NCBI RefSeq assembly: GCF_029439455.1
Contig: NZ_JAQFVG010000109.1
Coordinates: 37,068 to 101,067, forward strand
Reading direction: 5' to 3'
Length of the DNA: 64,000 nt
Source of the DNA: Caballeronia sp. BR00000012568055
GTDB lineage: Bacteria > Pseudomonadota > Gammaproteobacteria > Burkholderiales > Burkholderiaceae
Made by a program: the position numbers and the translations under genes. The notes below the pieces were generated by a model, which was not told where the DNA came from, ran no database searches, and saw nothing but the letters and a program-made list of their open reading frames with translations. Below, piece after piece: positions 41,357-49,155 of this stretch (position 1 is the stretch's first letter; each line of letters opens with the position of its first letter).

Positions 41357-42870
41357 GCGACGCCCTCAGCGACGCACTCGCGGCCTTCCGCATCGCGTTG
41401 GGCGATGACGCCGTCCTGACCGGCAACGCGCTCGATCCGTACCTCGATCCTTTCGCGCCCGGCGACGCCGCCACGCACGCGCCATCCGCCGCCGTGCTGC
41501 CGCGCGATGTCGATGCAGTGCGCGCGGTGCTCGGCATTGCGAACCGGTATCGCGTGCCGCTATGGAGTGTATCGACGGGGCGCAATTTCGCGTACGGCGG
41601 CGCGTCGCCGCGCGTGAAGGGCAGCGTCGTGCTCGATTTGCGGCGGATGAATCGAATTATCGACATCGATCAGACGCTGGGATTCGCGGTCGTGGAACCG
41701 GGCGTGACTTATTACGACTTGCATCGCGCGCTCGGTACGCCGCGCCGCTTTTGGGTCGATCCGCCTGCGGCGGGCTGGGGCAGCGTGATCGGCAATACGC
41801 TGGAGCGAGGCTACGGCACGACGCCTTATGGCGATCACGCGGCGCATCAGTGCGGCATGGAAGTGGTGCTCGCGAATGGCGATATCGTGCGCACGGGCAT
41901 GGGCGCGATGTCCGCGAGCCGCGCGTGGCAAGTCTTTCGGCCGGGTTTCGGGCCGTCTTACGACGACATGTTCATGCAGTCGAATTTCGGCGTGGTGACC
42001 AAGCTCGGCGTGTGGCTGATGCCCGCGCCCGAAGGCTACATGATCTGTCGATACGCCTTCGCGCACGAAGACGATCTCGCGCAAATCGTCGATACGTTGC
42101 GGCCGCTTAAGCTCGACGGCACGATTCAAAGCCAGGCGGTGATCGAAAGCGCGGTGCGCTGGGCGGCGGGCGTTTCGGCGCGGCGCGAGTGGTACGACGG
42201 ACCTGGCGCGATGCCCGATGACGCCATCGAAACGATGACGCGCAAGATCGGCATCGGCCGATGGAACCTGCGCTTTTGCCTGTACGGACCGCAATCGATG
42301 GTCAACGCGCGGCGCGACATCATCCACGCGCGTTTTCAATCGATCGAAGGCGCGACGCTGTTCGAGATGCCGTATCGGAATGCCAGTGTGGAACCGGTCG
42401 GCGGCGGCGATCGCGCGCAAGTCGGCATTCCGAATATGGAAGCGTTCAATCTGCTCAACTGGCGCGGCGGCACGGGCGCGCATATCGATTTCTCGCCGAT
42501 CTGCGCGCCGCTCGGACGCGATGCCGCGCAACAGGCGCGCACGGTGCGCGAACGCGCGGCGCAATTCGGGCTCGATTATTACGGCGGTTTTACGATGGGC
42601 ACGCGCGCCATGCATCATATTTTCGCGGCCATTTTCAATCGCGACGATGCGCAGCAATCGCATGCGGCGGGCGCGCTGATCGAGACGCTGATGCGTGAAT
42701 TCGGCGCGGCGGGATTTGGGCAATATCGGGCGCATCTGTCGGTGATGGACCTTGCCGCTTCGCAATACGATTTCAACGATCACGCCTTGATGCGCCTTTC
42801 GCGCACGATCAAAACCGCGCTCGATCCGAACGGCATTTTGTCGCCTGGCAAGCAGGGGATCTGGCCGTGA
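41353..42870 (+). CDS. VAO-family FAD-dependent oxidoreductase (4-cresol/vanillyl-alcohol-type)
   Basis: A 505-residue flavoprotein. The FAD (PCMH) domain is seen in PSAAVLPRDVDAVRAVLG, VPLWSVSTGRNFAYGG and VVLDLRRMNRI, followed by PPAAGWGSVIGNTLERGYG and NFGVVTKLGVWLMPAPEGY; the C-terminus LDPNGILSPGKQGIWP is typical of the vanillyl-alcohol oxidase/4-cresol dehydrogenase group. These oxidise para-alkylated phenols. The start is TTG 41353, overlapping the lipoprotein stop; nothing in frame further upstream is conserved. No signal peptide is seen. The cytochrome subunit usual for 4-cresol dehydrogenase is absent. The next gene overlaps by 4 bp. Confidence 0.87.
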   Translation: MSDALSDALAAFRIALGDDAVLTGNALDPYLDPFAPGDAATHAPSAAVLPRDVDAVRAVLGIANRYRVPLWSVSTGRNFAYGGASPRVKGSVVLDLRRMNRIIDIDQTLGFAVVEPGVTYYDLHRALGTPRRFWVDPPAAGWGSVIGNTLERGYGTTPYGDHAAHQCGMEVVLANGDIVRTGMGAMSASRAWQVFRPGFGPSYDDMFMQSNFGVVTKLGVWLMPAPEGYMICRYAFAHEDDLAQIVDTLRPLKLDGTIQSQAVIESAVRWAAGVSARREWYDGPGAMPDDAIETMTRKIGIGRWNLRFCLYGPQSMVNARRDIIHARFQSIEGATLFEMPYRNASVEPVGGGDRAQVGIPNMEAFNLLNWRGGTGAHIDFSPICAPLGRDAAQQARTVRERAAQFGLDYYGGFTMGTRAMHHIFAAIFNRDDAQQSHAAGALIETLMREFGAAGFGQYRAHLSVMDLAASQYDFNDHALMRLSRTIKTALDPNGILSPGKQGIWP

Positions 42871-43229
42871 AACTATCGCGGCGCGCGTTCATGTTGATGT
42901 CGATATCGTGCGCGGTGACGCTTGATGTGCGCGCGGGTTCGGGTGCGGGTTCGGGCACGCCGCGCATCGTCGTGATCGATGAAGCGTTGCGCGCGCATTG
43001 GCCGATAAAACCGCAAGACCGCATCACGCGCCTGAATGGCGATGCAGTTTGGCTATGGCACGACCATCTGCAACACGAAGCGCTGATCCACGGCGTCACG
43101 CGTCCCGCCGACGCCTTCGTTCTCACGCGGCTTGCATCGGATATCGGCATGCGCGTAACGCAGCGCCCGATTGATACAGAAGCGGTGATTTGGTCAGTCG
43201 AGCGCATATCGACCATTTCGATAAAATGA
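42867..43229 (+). CDS. small exported protein of the flavoenzyme operon
   Basis: A 120-residue protein starting at GTG 42867, overlapping the flavoenzyme stop (GTGA). The N-terminus KLSRRAFMLMSISCAVTLDV is a twin-arginine-like signal peptide. The mature part (PRIVVIDEALRAHWPIKP, LWHDHLQHEALIHGV) has no CxxCH haem motif, so it is not the missing cytochrome. No family recognised. Strict coupling implies a joint role with the flavoenzyme. Confidence 0.7.
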   Translation: MKLSRRAFMLMSISCAVTLDVRAGSGAGSGTPRIVVIDEALRAHWPIKPQDRITRLNGDAVWLWHDHLQHEALIHGVTRPADAFVLTRLASDIGMRVTQRPIDTEAVIWSVERISTISIK

Positions 43230-43264
43230 CCGATGCCTTCATATTGCCGTGCAAGGATGAAACG

Positions 43265-43630
43265 ATGGACTCAACGGACACGTCCGCCATTACCGGCTGG
43301 CACGCCCATATTTACTTCGATGCTTCCAGCCGCGATTCAGCGTGGCAATTGCGGCAGCTTATCGAAACGCACTTCGCAGGCGAATTGCAAAGCGGACGGC
43401 TGACGCTGGGCCGCTTTCACGAGCGCCCGGTCGGACCGCATCCGCAATGGTCGTTTCAACTCGGATTCGGCAGCGAAAATCTAACGCCGATGCTGTCGTG
43501 GCTCGCGCTCAATCATGGCGCGCTCGATGTCTTTATGCATCCCAATACGGGCGATGCTTTGAAGGATCATCGTGATTCGGCGGTGTGGATCGGCCGGTCA
43601 TACGACTTGATACTCGACCGGCTGATGTAA
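43265..43630 (+). CDS. DOPA 4,5-dioxygenase family protein
   Basis: A 121-residue protein of the small DOPA-dioxygenase family. Histidines that fit metal binding are in GWHAHIYFD, HERPVGPHPQWSFQLGF and NHGALDVFMHPNTGD. Family members open catechol rings, as in betalain and related pathways; bacterial members are mostly untested. AAGGA lies 8 bp before ATG 43265; an alternative ATG at 43226 would overlap the previous stop. A phenol-oxidising flavoenzyme upstream gives a plausible aromatic link. Confidence 0.85.
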   Translation: MDSTDTSAITGWHAHIYFDASSRDSAWQLRQLIETHFAGELQSGRLTLGRFHERPVGPHPQWSFQLGFGSENLTPMLSWLALNHGALDVFMHPNTGDALKDHRDSAVWIGRSYDLILDRLM

Positions 43631-43635
43631 AGAAA

Positions 43636-43657
43636 AAGGCGGAACGAGGTCCGCCTT
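43636..43657. terminator. bidirectional terminator between convergent genes
   Basis: AAGGCGGA (43636-43643) and TCCGCCTT (43650-43657) pair perfectly over a 6-base loop. A T-rich stretch follows on both strands. It lies between the dioxygenase stop and the phasin stop. Confidence 0.8.
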
Positions 43658-43665
43658 GTTTCGGA

Positions 43666-44229
43666 TTACTTCTTCGCGCTGGTCGCTTTCGATGTCGCGC
43701 GCACTGCGGTTTGCGTGGCGACGCTTGCATCGTTCTGCGCCGCCTCGACAACCTTGTTCGCTGCCTGTTTCGCCGCTTCATAAGCCGAATTCGCGGATTC
43801 GGTCGCGGCATCGATCGCCGATCTCCACGCGTTCACGACCACTTCGCTGCCGGCAGGCGCGTTGCTCGCGAAGCTATCGACCAGTGCCTGCGCATTGCGC
43901 TGCGACTTGCCGAGTTGCTCCTGAAACGCATCGACGTACACGCCGCGCACGCCCGAGCCGATTTCATAAACCTGTTGCCAGTACGCCTGAACACGCTGCG
44001 CGCCGAGCTGCGCATGCTGATTCTGCAAAGCGAAAAATTCCTGCGGACCGCGCGCGGTGTACGTTTTCGCAACCAGCGCCTGATGCTCGGCAAGCGCCGC
44101 GCGCAAGGTCTGCGCGTTCAGTTCGAACAGCTTTTCGAAACCTTCGAACGCGCGGGCCGCGAAACCGAAACTCGCATCCAAACCTGCCTTTTGTGCTGCT
44201 AGAAGATTTTCCGGCGCAAGACTGCTCAT
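43666..44229 (-). CDS. phasin family protein
   Basis: A 187-residue granule-associated protein of the PhaP type. The N-terminus (LAPENLLAAQKAGLDASFGF, FEGFEKLFELNAQTLRAALA) is the phasin_2 pattern of beta-proteobacteria. The helical, Ala/Gln-rich body and the Lys/Ala-rich C-terminus (TAVRATSKATSAKK) fit a protein coating polyhydroxyalkanoate granules. There are no other PHA genes in the window. A terminator follows its stop. Confidence 0.92.
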   Translation of the reverse strand: MSSLAPENLLAAQKAGLDASFGFAARAFEGFEKLFELNAQTLRAALAEHQALVAKTYTARGPQEFFALQNQHAQLGAQRVQAYWQQVYEIGSGVRGVYVDAFQEQLGKSQRNAQALVDSFASNAPAGSEVVVNAWRSAIDAATESANSAYEAAKQAANKVVEAAQNDASVATQTAVRATSKATSAKK

Positions 44230-44773
44230 ACTGGACTCCAGGTGAAAGTTACCTATTGGATTTGCAATGCTTTGTGCGATGCAGCGGACAAATCATTCTA
44301 AAGATTGCGTCGCGAGTGTCAATTGCGTTTTCCCGCGCGACCGATTAACGCCAATGATATTCGCTTCAAATATTGGCGCATGAATGCCGAAAGGCGCTTA
44401 AAGGAATATTGACTTCAGCATGCATTTATTTCTGCCGATATTGGTATACCAAAATTCGGCGGACAAGCGTGCGCTTTCGAATAGACCGAACGGACGTTCA
44501 GTAAGAAGCTGCCTCAATGCAGACGTTTGGCGTGCGCGGCCATCATCCGCAGTGATTCTTTTTTGAGATGCGTTGTTTCCCTAGTTGACGCATTGATGCT
44601 CGAATTGGAAGAATCTCGCATTGCAGCAAATCGCGCAATAAAAGGTAATGCGTCTGCGGATTAAGGGCGTGAGTTTGTCACTGCCTCGTCACTGTGACTC
44701 CGTACGATTCCCACCTGCGCAAATCGAGCCGGCGCTGAACGGCATAGTTTATAAATCGAGAGACTGAAAGAAA
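44230..44773. other. AT-richer intergenic region
   Basis: 544 bp between the divergent phasin and HTH genes. It has runs of A/T and no credible open frame. It must hold the phasin promoter. The one clear motif is the 12-bp palindrome at 44441-44452. Confidence 0.6.
44441..44452. promoter_or_regulatory. perfect palindrome TTGGTATACCAA
   Basis: A 12-bp perfect palindrome of the form bound by many GntR/FCD-family repressors. It is 212 bp upstream of the phasin start and 322 bp upstream of the HTH gene. No GntR/FCD gene is nearby, so the regulator is unknown. Confidence 0.35.
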
Positions 44774-45049
44774 ATGGGGCGTCATTCCCAAACCATCGGA
44801 CATCTGGAACGTAGTCACGAAGACAACGCATTGCGGCGCGCCATCGCCGCGAGACTCGACCGGGCCATGCAGAAAGGCAATATCAGTTCGGCTAAAGCCG
44901 CCGATTGGCTCGATGTCAGCGAGCACGACGTGCAATTCTGGCGGCGCGGCATTACGGTGCCGCCGCTCGACGCCTTCAACCGCATTGCGAAGGCGCTCGA
45001 TCTGGACGTGCACTGGCTGTGCACGGGGCAGTCAGCCAGCGTCAACTGA
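44774..45049 (+). CDS. small XRE-like helix-turn-helix protein
   Basis: A 91-residue protein. ISSAKAADWLDVSEHDVQFW and AFNRIAKALDLDVHWLCTG form the helix-turn-helix and following helices of an XRE/Cro fold. There is no effector domain. ATG 44774 has GAAAGAAA upstream, a weak ribosome binding site. Convergent with the EamA transporter gene 19 bp away. Targets unknown. Confidence 0.75.
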   Translation: MGRHSQTIGHLERSHEDNALRRAIAARLDRAMQKGNISSAKAADWLDVSEHDVQFWRRGITVPPLDAFNRIAKALDLDVHWLCTGQSASVN

Positions 45050-45068
45050 CAACTGATTGCGCTCGCGT

Positions 45069-46016
45069 TCAGTCGATCGACTGAGCGATGGTATCCGCTG
45101 CCGACGGCTTTCGCCCATGCAGCAACACGGTGCCGATGCCGCTCGCCGCAATCACGCACATGCCGATCGCCATCCACATGTCGGGAAGCTGGCCGAACAG
45201 CAGCCAGCTATAAAACGCGGCAAACGCCAATTGAGCGTAGGAAAACGGCGTCAGCACCGAGAGCGGCGCGCGCTTGAGCGCCTGAAGCATCAGCAGATGG
45301 CCGCCGGTCGCCACGCTCGCCATCAGCGCGACCAGCAGCCAATTGTTGAAGCTCACGCGTCCGAGCGCGGGCAGCGTTTCGGCCTGGTCCATCCACACCA
45401 GCACGCAGAGCACCAGCGTCGCAAAAAACGCGGTGAGGAAGTTCGTGGTGAGGGCGTCGTCGACGCGTGACAGATGGCTCGACACGACCTGGAAGCACGC
45501 GAAGGTCGCCGCCGCGCCGATCGGAAACACCACGGTCCAGGTGAACTGGCTGCCGCCCGGCCGCACCACCAGCACCATGCCGATAAAACCGAGCACGACC
45601 ATCGCCCATTTGCTGCGCGGCACGTCGTCTTTGAGCACGAGGGCGGCGAGCAGCGTGGAGATAAGCGGCGCGAGCATGGCCAGCGAAGTCGTGACCGGAA
45701 GCGGCAAGTGCCGCAGACCGGCAAACGTGCAGGCGGAATTGGCGAGCAACATCATGGCGCGGAAAATCTGCAACTTCGCGTTGCCCGTGCGGAACATGTT
45801 GAGCACGCCGCGCCGTCCTTGCCAGATTCCCAGCACGACCGCCTGAAAAATGTAGCGGACCCAAAGCAGGGCCAGCAGCGGAACCGCCGCGCCAATCACT
45901 TTGATGGTGGAGTCGCTGGCGGCGAATGTCGCCGTGGTCGCGATCATTATGAAGATGCCGGCACCGGTGGTATCGGTACCAACTGCGAATCGCGCCTTGC
46001 CGCCTAGCGTTGCCAT
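45069..46016 (-). CDS. EamA/DMT family transporter
   Basis: A 315-residue inner-membrane protein with about ten transmembrane segments arranged as two EamA repeats: the first from FIMIATTATFAASDSTIKVI to LAALVLKDDVPRSKWAMVVLG, the second from FPIGAAATFACFQVVSSHLS to YSWLLFGQLPDMWMAIGM. RhaT/YdcZ-type DMT members export amino acids or metabolites; the substrate is unknown. ATG 46016. Confidence 0.88.
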   Translation of the reverse strand: MATLGGKARFAVGTDTTGAGIFIMIATTATFAASDSTIKVIGAAVPLLALLWVRYIFQAVVLGIWQGRRGVLNMFRTGNAKLQIFRAMMLLANSACTFAGLRHLPLPVTTSLAMLAPLISTLLAALVLKDDVPRSKWAMVVLGFIGMVLVVRPGGSQFTWTVVFPIGAAATFACFQVVSSHLSRVDDALTTNFLTAFFATLVLCVLVWMDQAETLPALGRVSFNNWLLVALMASVATGGHLLMLQALKRAPLSVLTPFSYAQLAFAAFYSWLLFGQLPDMWMAIGMCVIAASGIGTVLLHGRKPSAADTIAQSID

Positions 46017-46427
46017 CGATCTCTCATGGTTTCGGCCGCATCTCGAACGCGCCGGGCGGCGGTTCTGCGACGGCCTTCAAAGAACACGGCGTTCTACGCC
46101 GTTACTTCATTGTCCGGACAACGATCAACCGTGGCAAGAAAACAGAAAGGTTCTTTAGAACGTGTTGTGCGCAGGTCACGGCGCGTTAAATGTACTAGAC
46201 GGTTCGGCCAATTTATTCTTGGCAAGTTGTGCGTGCTTGTCTATTTAGAAAATCGCGCGATCGTTCGCCGTTATTTTAGGGTGACGAAATGATTTGTCTC
46301 GCGCATCTCATCCATATCCAACAGATCACGAACAAAACGCTCGATTGTTTTAATCAAAAGCTTTCCCAAGCGTCATTTGCCGTCTACATTTAAAGTAGTT
46401 TCTCAACTGCGTACGCAGGAGGCGGCG
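46017..46427. other. intergenic region near the codon-habit change
   Basis: About 410 bp between the EamA gene and a 59-residue gene. It is AT-rich with no credible gene, tRNA, repeat or recombinase site. It lies close to where leucine TTA codons become common to the right. Confidence 0.5.
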
Positions 46428-46607
46428 ATGACCATGAGGACGCGGCAAGTCGTTCGCATGCTGGCGACGTTTCGTCATTCCGCCCGTTGCAGAGTGGTGC
46501 GCGCGGCAAAGGCTCAGGAAGCGCTAAAGCTCGCTCAAGAAGAAGCCGATGAGAAAGAACGCATCGCTGTGGCTTTGGCGGAAATGACGCCGGAGCGCAG
46601 GCACTGA
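46428..46607 (+). CDS. 59-residue hypothetical protein
   Basis: A short open frame with a strong AGGAGG upstream of ATG 46428. The product is basic at the N-terminus (TMRTRQVVRMLATFRHSARC) and then a charged helix (QEALKLAQEEADEKERIAVA). No family recognised. Its stop TGA directly abuts the stop of the convergent gene, forming TGATCA. Confidence 0.6.
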   Translation: MTMRTRQVVRMLATFRHSARCRVVRAAKAQEALKLAQEEADEKERIAVALAEMTPERRH

Positions 46608-47042
46608 TCAAACACGCGCCGCGTTTCTAAAGGGCGAGGAGCGCCAATGGCCGGTGGCATCTTTGATTGCGACAGCGCCGTGTTCGTGCAGCATATCGGC
46701 GATGGCGGCCGGTTTGATTTCATCGGTGATGCGTATGACAAGCAGCGTTCGCTCACGCGTGGCATCGTCGGCGGCTTTGGGCTTATTTGCATAGCACGGC
46801 GAAGCCACGTCCGCCACATAGCGATTCTTTGAACCTGTCACACCTTGATGCTCGCCATGCGCAATGTATTCGGCATCATCTTCTTCATGAGCGGGTGGAG
46901 GAAATGCGTCCATGTCGATATCGTCACGCCCCGCGCGATACAAATGCGCATGATCACGCTTTAATCCTGCCAGTTGCAGCGCGCGTAGAGCATCGTGACC
47001 ATCGCGCCATGACGCGAATACGCCGGTTATCACTTGATTCAT
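46608..47042 (-). CDS. hypothetical protein, stress-protein-like N-terminus
   Basis: A 144-residue protein with GGAGG 6 bp before ATG 47042. The start MNQVITGVFASWRDGHDALRAL and the region TLLVIRITDEIKPAAIADML have the alternating pattern of general-stress (YflT/GSP17M-like) domains, in which two ferredoxin-like halves are joined by a flexible linker. The linker holds many Asp/Glu residues. The function is unknown. Confidence 0.7.
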   Translation of the reverse strand: MNQVITGVFASWRDGHDALRALQLAGLKRDHAHLYRAGRDDIDMDAFPPPAHEEDDAEYIAHGEHQGVTGSKNRYVADVASPCYANKPKAADDATRERTLLVIRITDEIKPAAIADMLHEHGAVAIKDATGHWRSSPFRNAARV

Positions 47043-47281
47043 GGTCGCCTCCGAATGTGCCTCTGACTGGCTCGCTTATTCTTCATATTAGTCCAGCAAC
47101 ACACGTTCCCGCATGACAGTCCGAAAGCTTGGAAGCACGCTAAGAAATGCGCGGCGCGCAAGGAAAATGCCGGGTTGCGACCCCAACGCCAATCACCTAA
47201 AGTAAGTGACCTGATGCAGTGAGTTGTTTTACCCGGCAATGCGCGCGCGGGCAGATGCGCGTTTTTCGTGAGGTAAGAAAA

Positions 47282-47662
47282 ATGGCGAAAGCCTGCGCGT
47301 GGGCGTTTCTGTTTTTGGCGTTAATGACTCGCGTCGCGTACGCGGCACCATGCTATAACGACGGCGATGTCGTTACGCTCGAAGGCAAGGCAACCCGCCA
47401 GGCACCGCGCGATGCGGACGCCTCGTCCAAGCCTGCGTGGGTGCTGGCGTTGAGTAATCCCGTCTGTGTTCTTACTGCCGCTGCGGGTCAGGGCGCGAAG
47501 CAGCAAAGCACCATTTCCGCTGTGCAGATTATCGACGCCGTGCCAACAGAAAACGCGCGCATTCAACTTACCGGCAAGTTAATCACCGGCAATCTCAGCA
47601 CGTACTATGCGGTTCCCAATGCAATATGGGTGCTTAAGGAACGCGTATTATCCGGCCAATAA
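47282..47662 (+). CDS. DUF4431-like secreted protein
   Basis: A 126-residue protein. A Sec signal peptide (AKACAWAFLFLALMTRVAYA) precedes a small domain with CYNDGDVVTLEGKATRQ, WVLALSNPVCVLT and VQIIDAVPTENARIQLTGKL, which fits DUF4431. Two cysteines probably pair in the periplasm. ATG 47282 follows GAGGTAA. It contains three in-frame TTA codons in 126, unlike genes to the left. The function is unknown. Confidence 0.75.
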   Translation: MAKACAWAFLFLALMTRVAYAAPCYNDGDVVTLEGKATRQAPRDADASSKPAWVLALSNPVCVLTAAAGQGAKQQSTISAVQIIDAVPTENARIQLTGKLITGNLSTYYAVPNAIWVLKERVLSGQ

Positions 47663-47670
47663 CAACTACG

Positions 47671-47701
47671 CTTAAGCGTTGCGTTTCTCAAAACGCTTAA
47701 G
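47671..47701. repeat. inverted repeat between convergent small genes
   Basis: CTTAAGCGTT (47671-47680) and AACGCTTAAG (47692-47701) form a perfect 10-bp stem with an 11-base loop. It lies just after the DUF4431-like stop and overlaps the stop of the 55-residue minus-strand gene. It may end transcription from both sides; there is no long T-tract. Confidence 0.55.
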
Positions 47702-47864
47702 CCGCCTTAGCCTGACACTTGCAATATTCAGCCACTACAAACTGCAGCGTTCGATGATCGAGCTTGCGTTCTTCAGCGAAGCGCATGATGGCATCGAGTT
47801 GCTGGCCGCTGCAGCGAAATGCCTCACGCCGTGGCGTAGCCGGTTTTTTCTTGTTCGTAGTCAT
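47697..47864 (-). CDS. 55-residue hypothetical protein
   Basis: A short frame from ATG 47864 to TAA, with AGAGGA 7 bp upstream. The sequence begins TTNKKKPATPRREAFRCSG and continues with a regular amphipathic helix (LDAIMRFAEERKLDHRTLQF) and two cysteines near the end (YCKCQ). Ribosome binding site, helix pattern and position in an otherwise empty gap support a real gene. No family recognised. Confidence 0.6.
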   Translation of the reverse strand: MTTNKKKPATPRREAFRCSGQQLDAIMRFAEERKLDHRTLQFVVAEYCKCQAKAA

Positions 47865-48070
47865 GGCAATCCTCTTCTAAGGACCTTCCCCGACAAGGTC
47901 AAACGGGTTAAAGGCTGACCCGTGTGCGCGCTTGTTTGCTTGATGCTTTTTATTTCTTGATGGCGTTATTACACCTGATATTTGTCTGATTAACTGGCTG
48001 TTAGCGCACACAGTAGCCCGGACACGAAGCACAGCGCAAAGCGTGGGCCTGATGTCCGGACAGTTATCGA

Positions 48071-49135
48071 TCAGATGCTCTGCTCGACTGGTGTGATATC
48101 GATGTCGAGCTTTTGCGAACCACGCAGCACGGTGACCTTTACCACCTGTTCGATACGCGATGCATCGAACATACGCTGCAAGGCGTCCACGCTATCGATA
48201 CTCACGCCATCTATCGCAACGATTCGGTCACCGATATGAATATCGCCTAAAGCGGCCGGACTGCCCTTGACGATTTCCATCACGTGTACGCCGCTTGCGG
48301 CCGTGAGTTCGAAGTAGCGTTGCACTCGGCGCGATATCGGCGTCGTCGTGCCCGCTACGCCGATATACGCGCGACGCACGCGGCCGTGCGCGAAGATCTG
48401 CATGATGACCCACTTCGCGGTATCGATCGCTGTAGCAAAGGAAATCGCCTGCGCGCCCGCGATAATCGCCGTATTGACGCCAATCACCTGTCCCGCCGAA
48501 TTGATCAGCGGGCCGCCCGAATTACCGGGATTGAGCGCGGCATCCGTTTGAATGACGTCGTAAATCATGCGGCCCGACGTGGAGCGCAAAGTGCGCCCAA
48601 GTGCTGAAACAACGCCGGTCGTAACCGTTTGTGCAAGCCCCAGCGGATTGCCCACGGCAATCGCAATCTGCCCGACGCGAAGGCTGGCCGAATCGCCCAA
48701 TTCGACTTGTGGCAAAGGTTCTGGCGAGCCGATACGCAGCACCGCGAGATCGCTCGCAGGGTCGTCGCCAACGAGATCGGCATGAAAGCGGCCGCCGTCT
48801 GCAAGCGTGACGGTGATTCGCGTGGACCCGTGAACCACGTGACTATTGGTGAGCAAGTAACCATCGGGCGTAAAAATAAAGCCCGAACCCGTGCCGCCGG
48901 ACGGACGCTTCACGCCGCGCGCATCGGCAATTTCGCGCTCCACGGCAATGAATACGACGGCTTGCTGCACGCGTTCGAGTGCGCCGATGACCGTGCGCGA
49001 ATAGGCATCGAGCAGGGCGGTATCGTCGAGCGGCGATGAAGAAGAGGCGGCGTCTTGCGGGCTGCGCGCAAGATCGTCAATGAACTGTGGTCGGCTTCCC
49101 ATGTGATGGACTCCCGGATATCTGGAATCCGACAT
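48071..49135 (-). CDS. S1C (HtrA/Deg-like) serine protease without signal peptide
   Basis: A 354-residue trypsin-fold protease plus one PDZ domain. The catalytic triad is clear: H in LLTNSHVVHG, D in DDPASDLAVLRI, S in LNPGNSGGPL. The PDZ part includes GVHVMEIVKGSPAALGDIHIGDRIVAI. Unlike DegP/DegS, no Sec signal or anchor is visible (MSDSRYPGVHHMGSRPQF), and the ATG at 49102 does not reveal one either, so the protein seems cytoplasmic. It lies 20 bp downstream of the Ap4A phosphorylase gene on the same strand. Confidence 0.88.
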   Translation of the reverse strand: MSDSRYPGVHHMGSRPQFIDDLARSPQDAASSSSPLDDTALLDAYSRTVIGALERVQQAVVFIAVEREIADARGVKRPSGGTGSGFIFTPDGYLLTNSHVVHGSTRITVTLADGGRFHADLVGDDPASDLAVLRIGSPEPLPQVELGDSASLRVGQIAIAVGNPLGLAQTVTTGVVSALGRTLRSTSGRMIYDVIQTDAALNPGNSGGPLINSAGQVIGVNTAIIAGAQAISFATAIDTAKWVIMQIFAHGRVRRAYIGVAGTTTPISRRVQRYFELTAASGVHVMEIVKGSPAALGDIHIGDRIVAIDGVSIDSVDALQRMFDASRIEQVVKVTVLRGSQKLDIDITPVEQSI

Positions 49136-49155
49136 GCGGGCTTTCGGTGCCTATT

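Noticed and set aside
47679..47918. 79-codon plus-strand frame after the DUF4431-like gene
   Set aside because: It overlaps a better minus-strand gene with a ribosome binding site and regular helix pattern.
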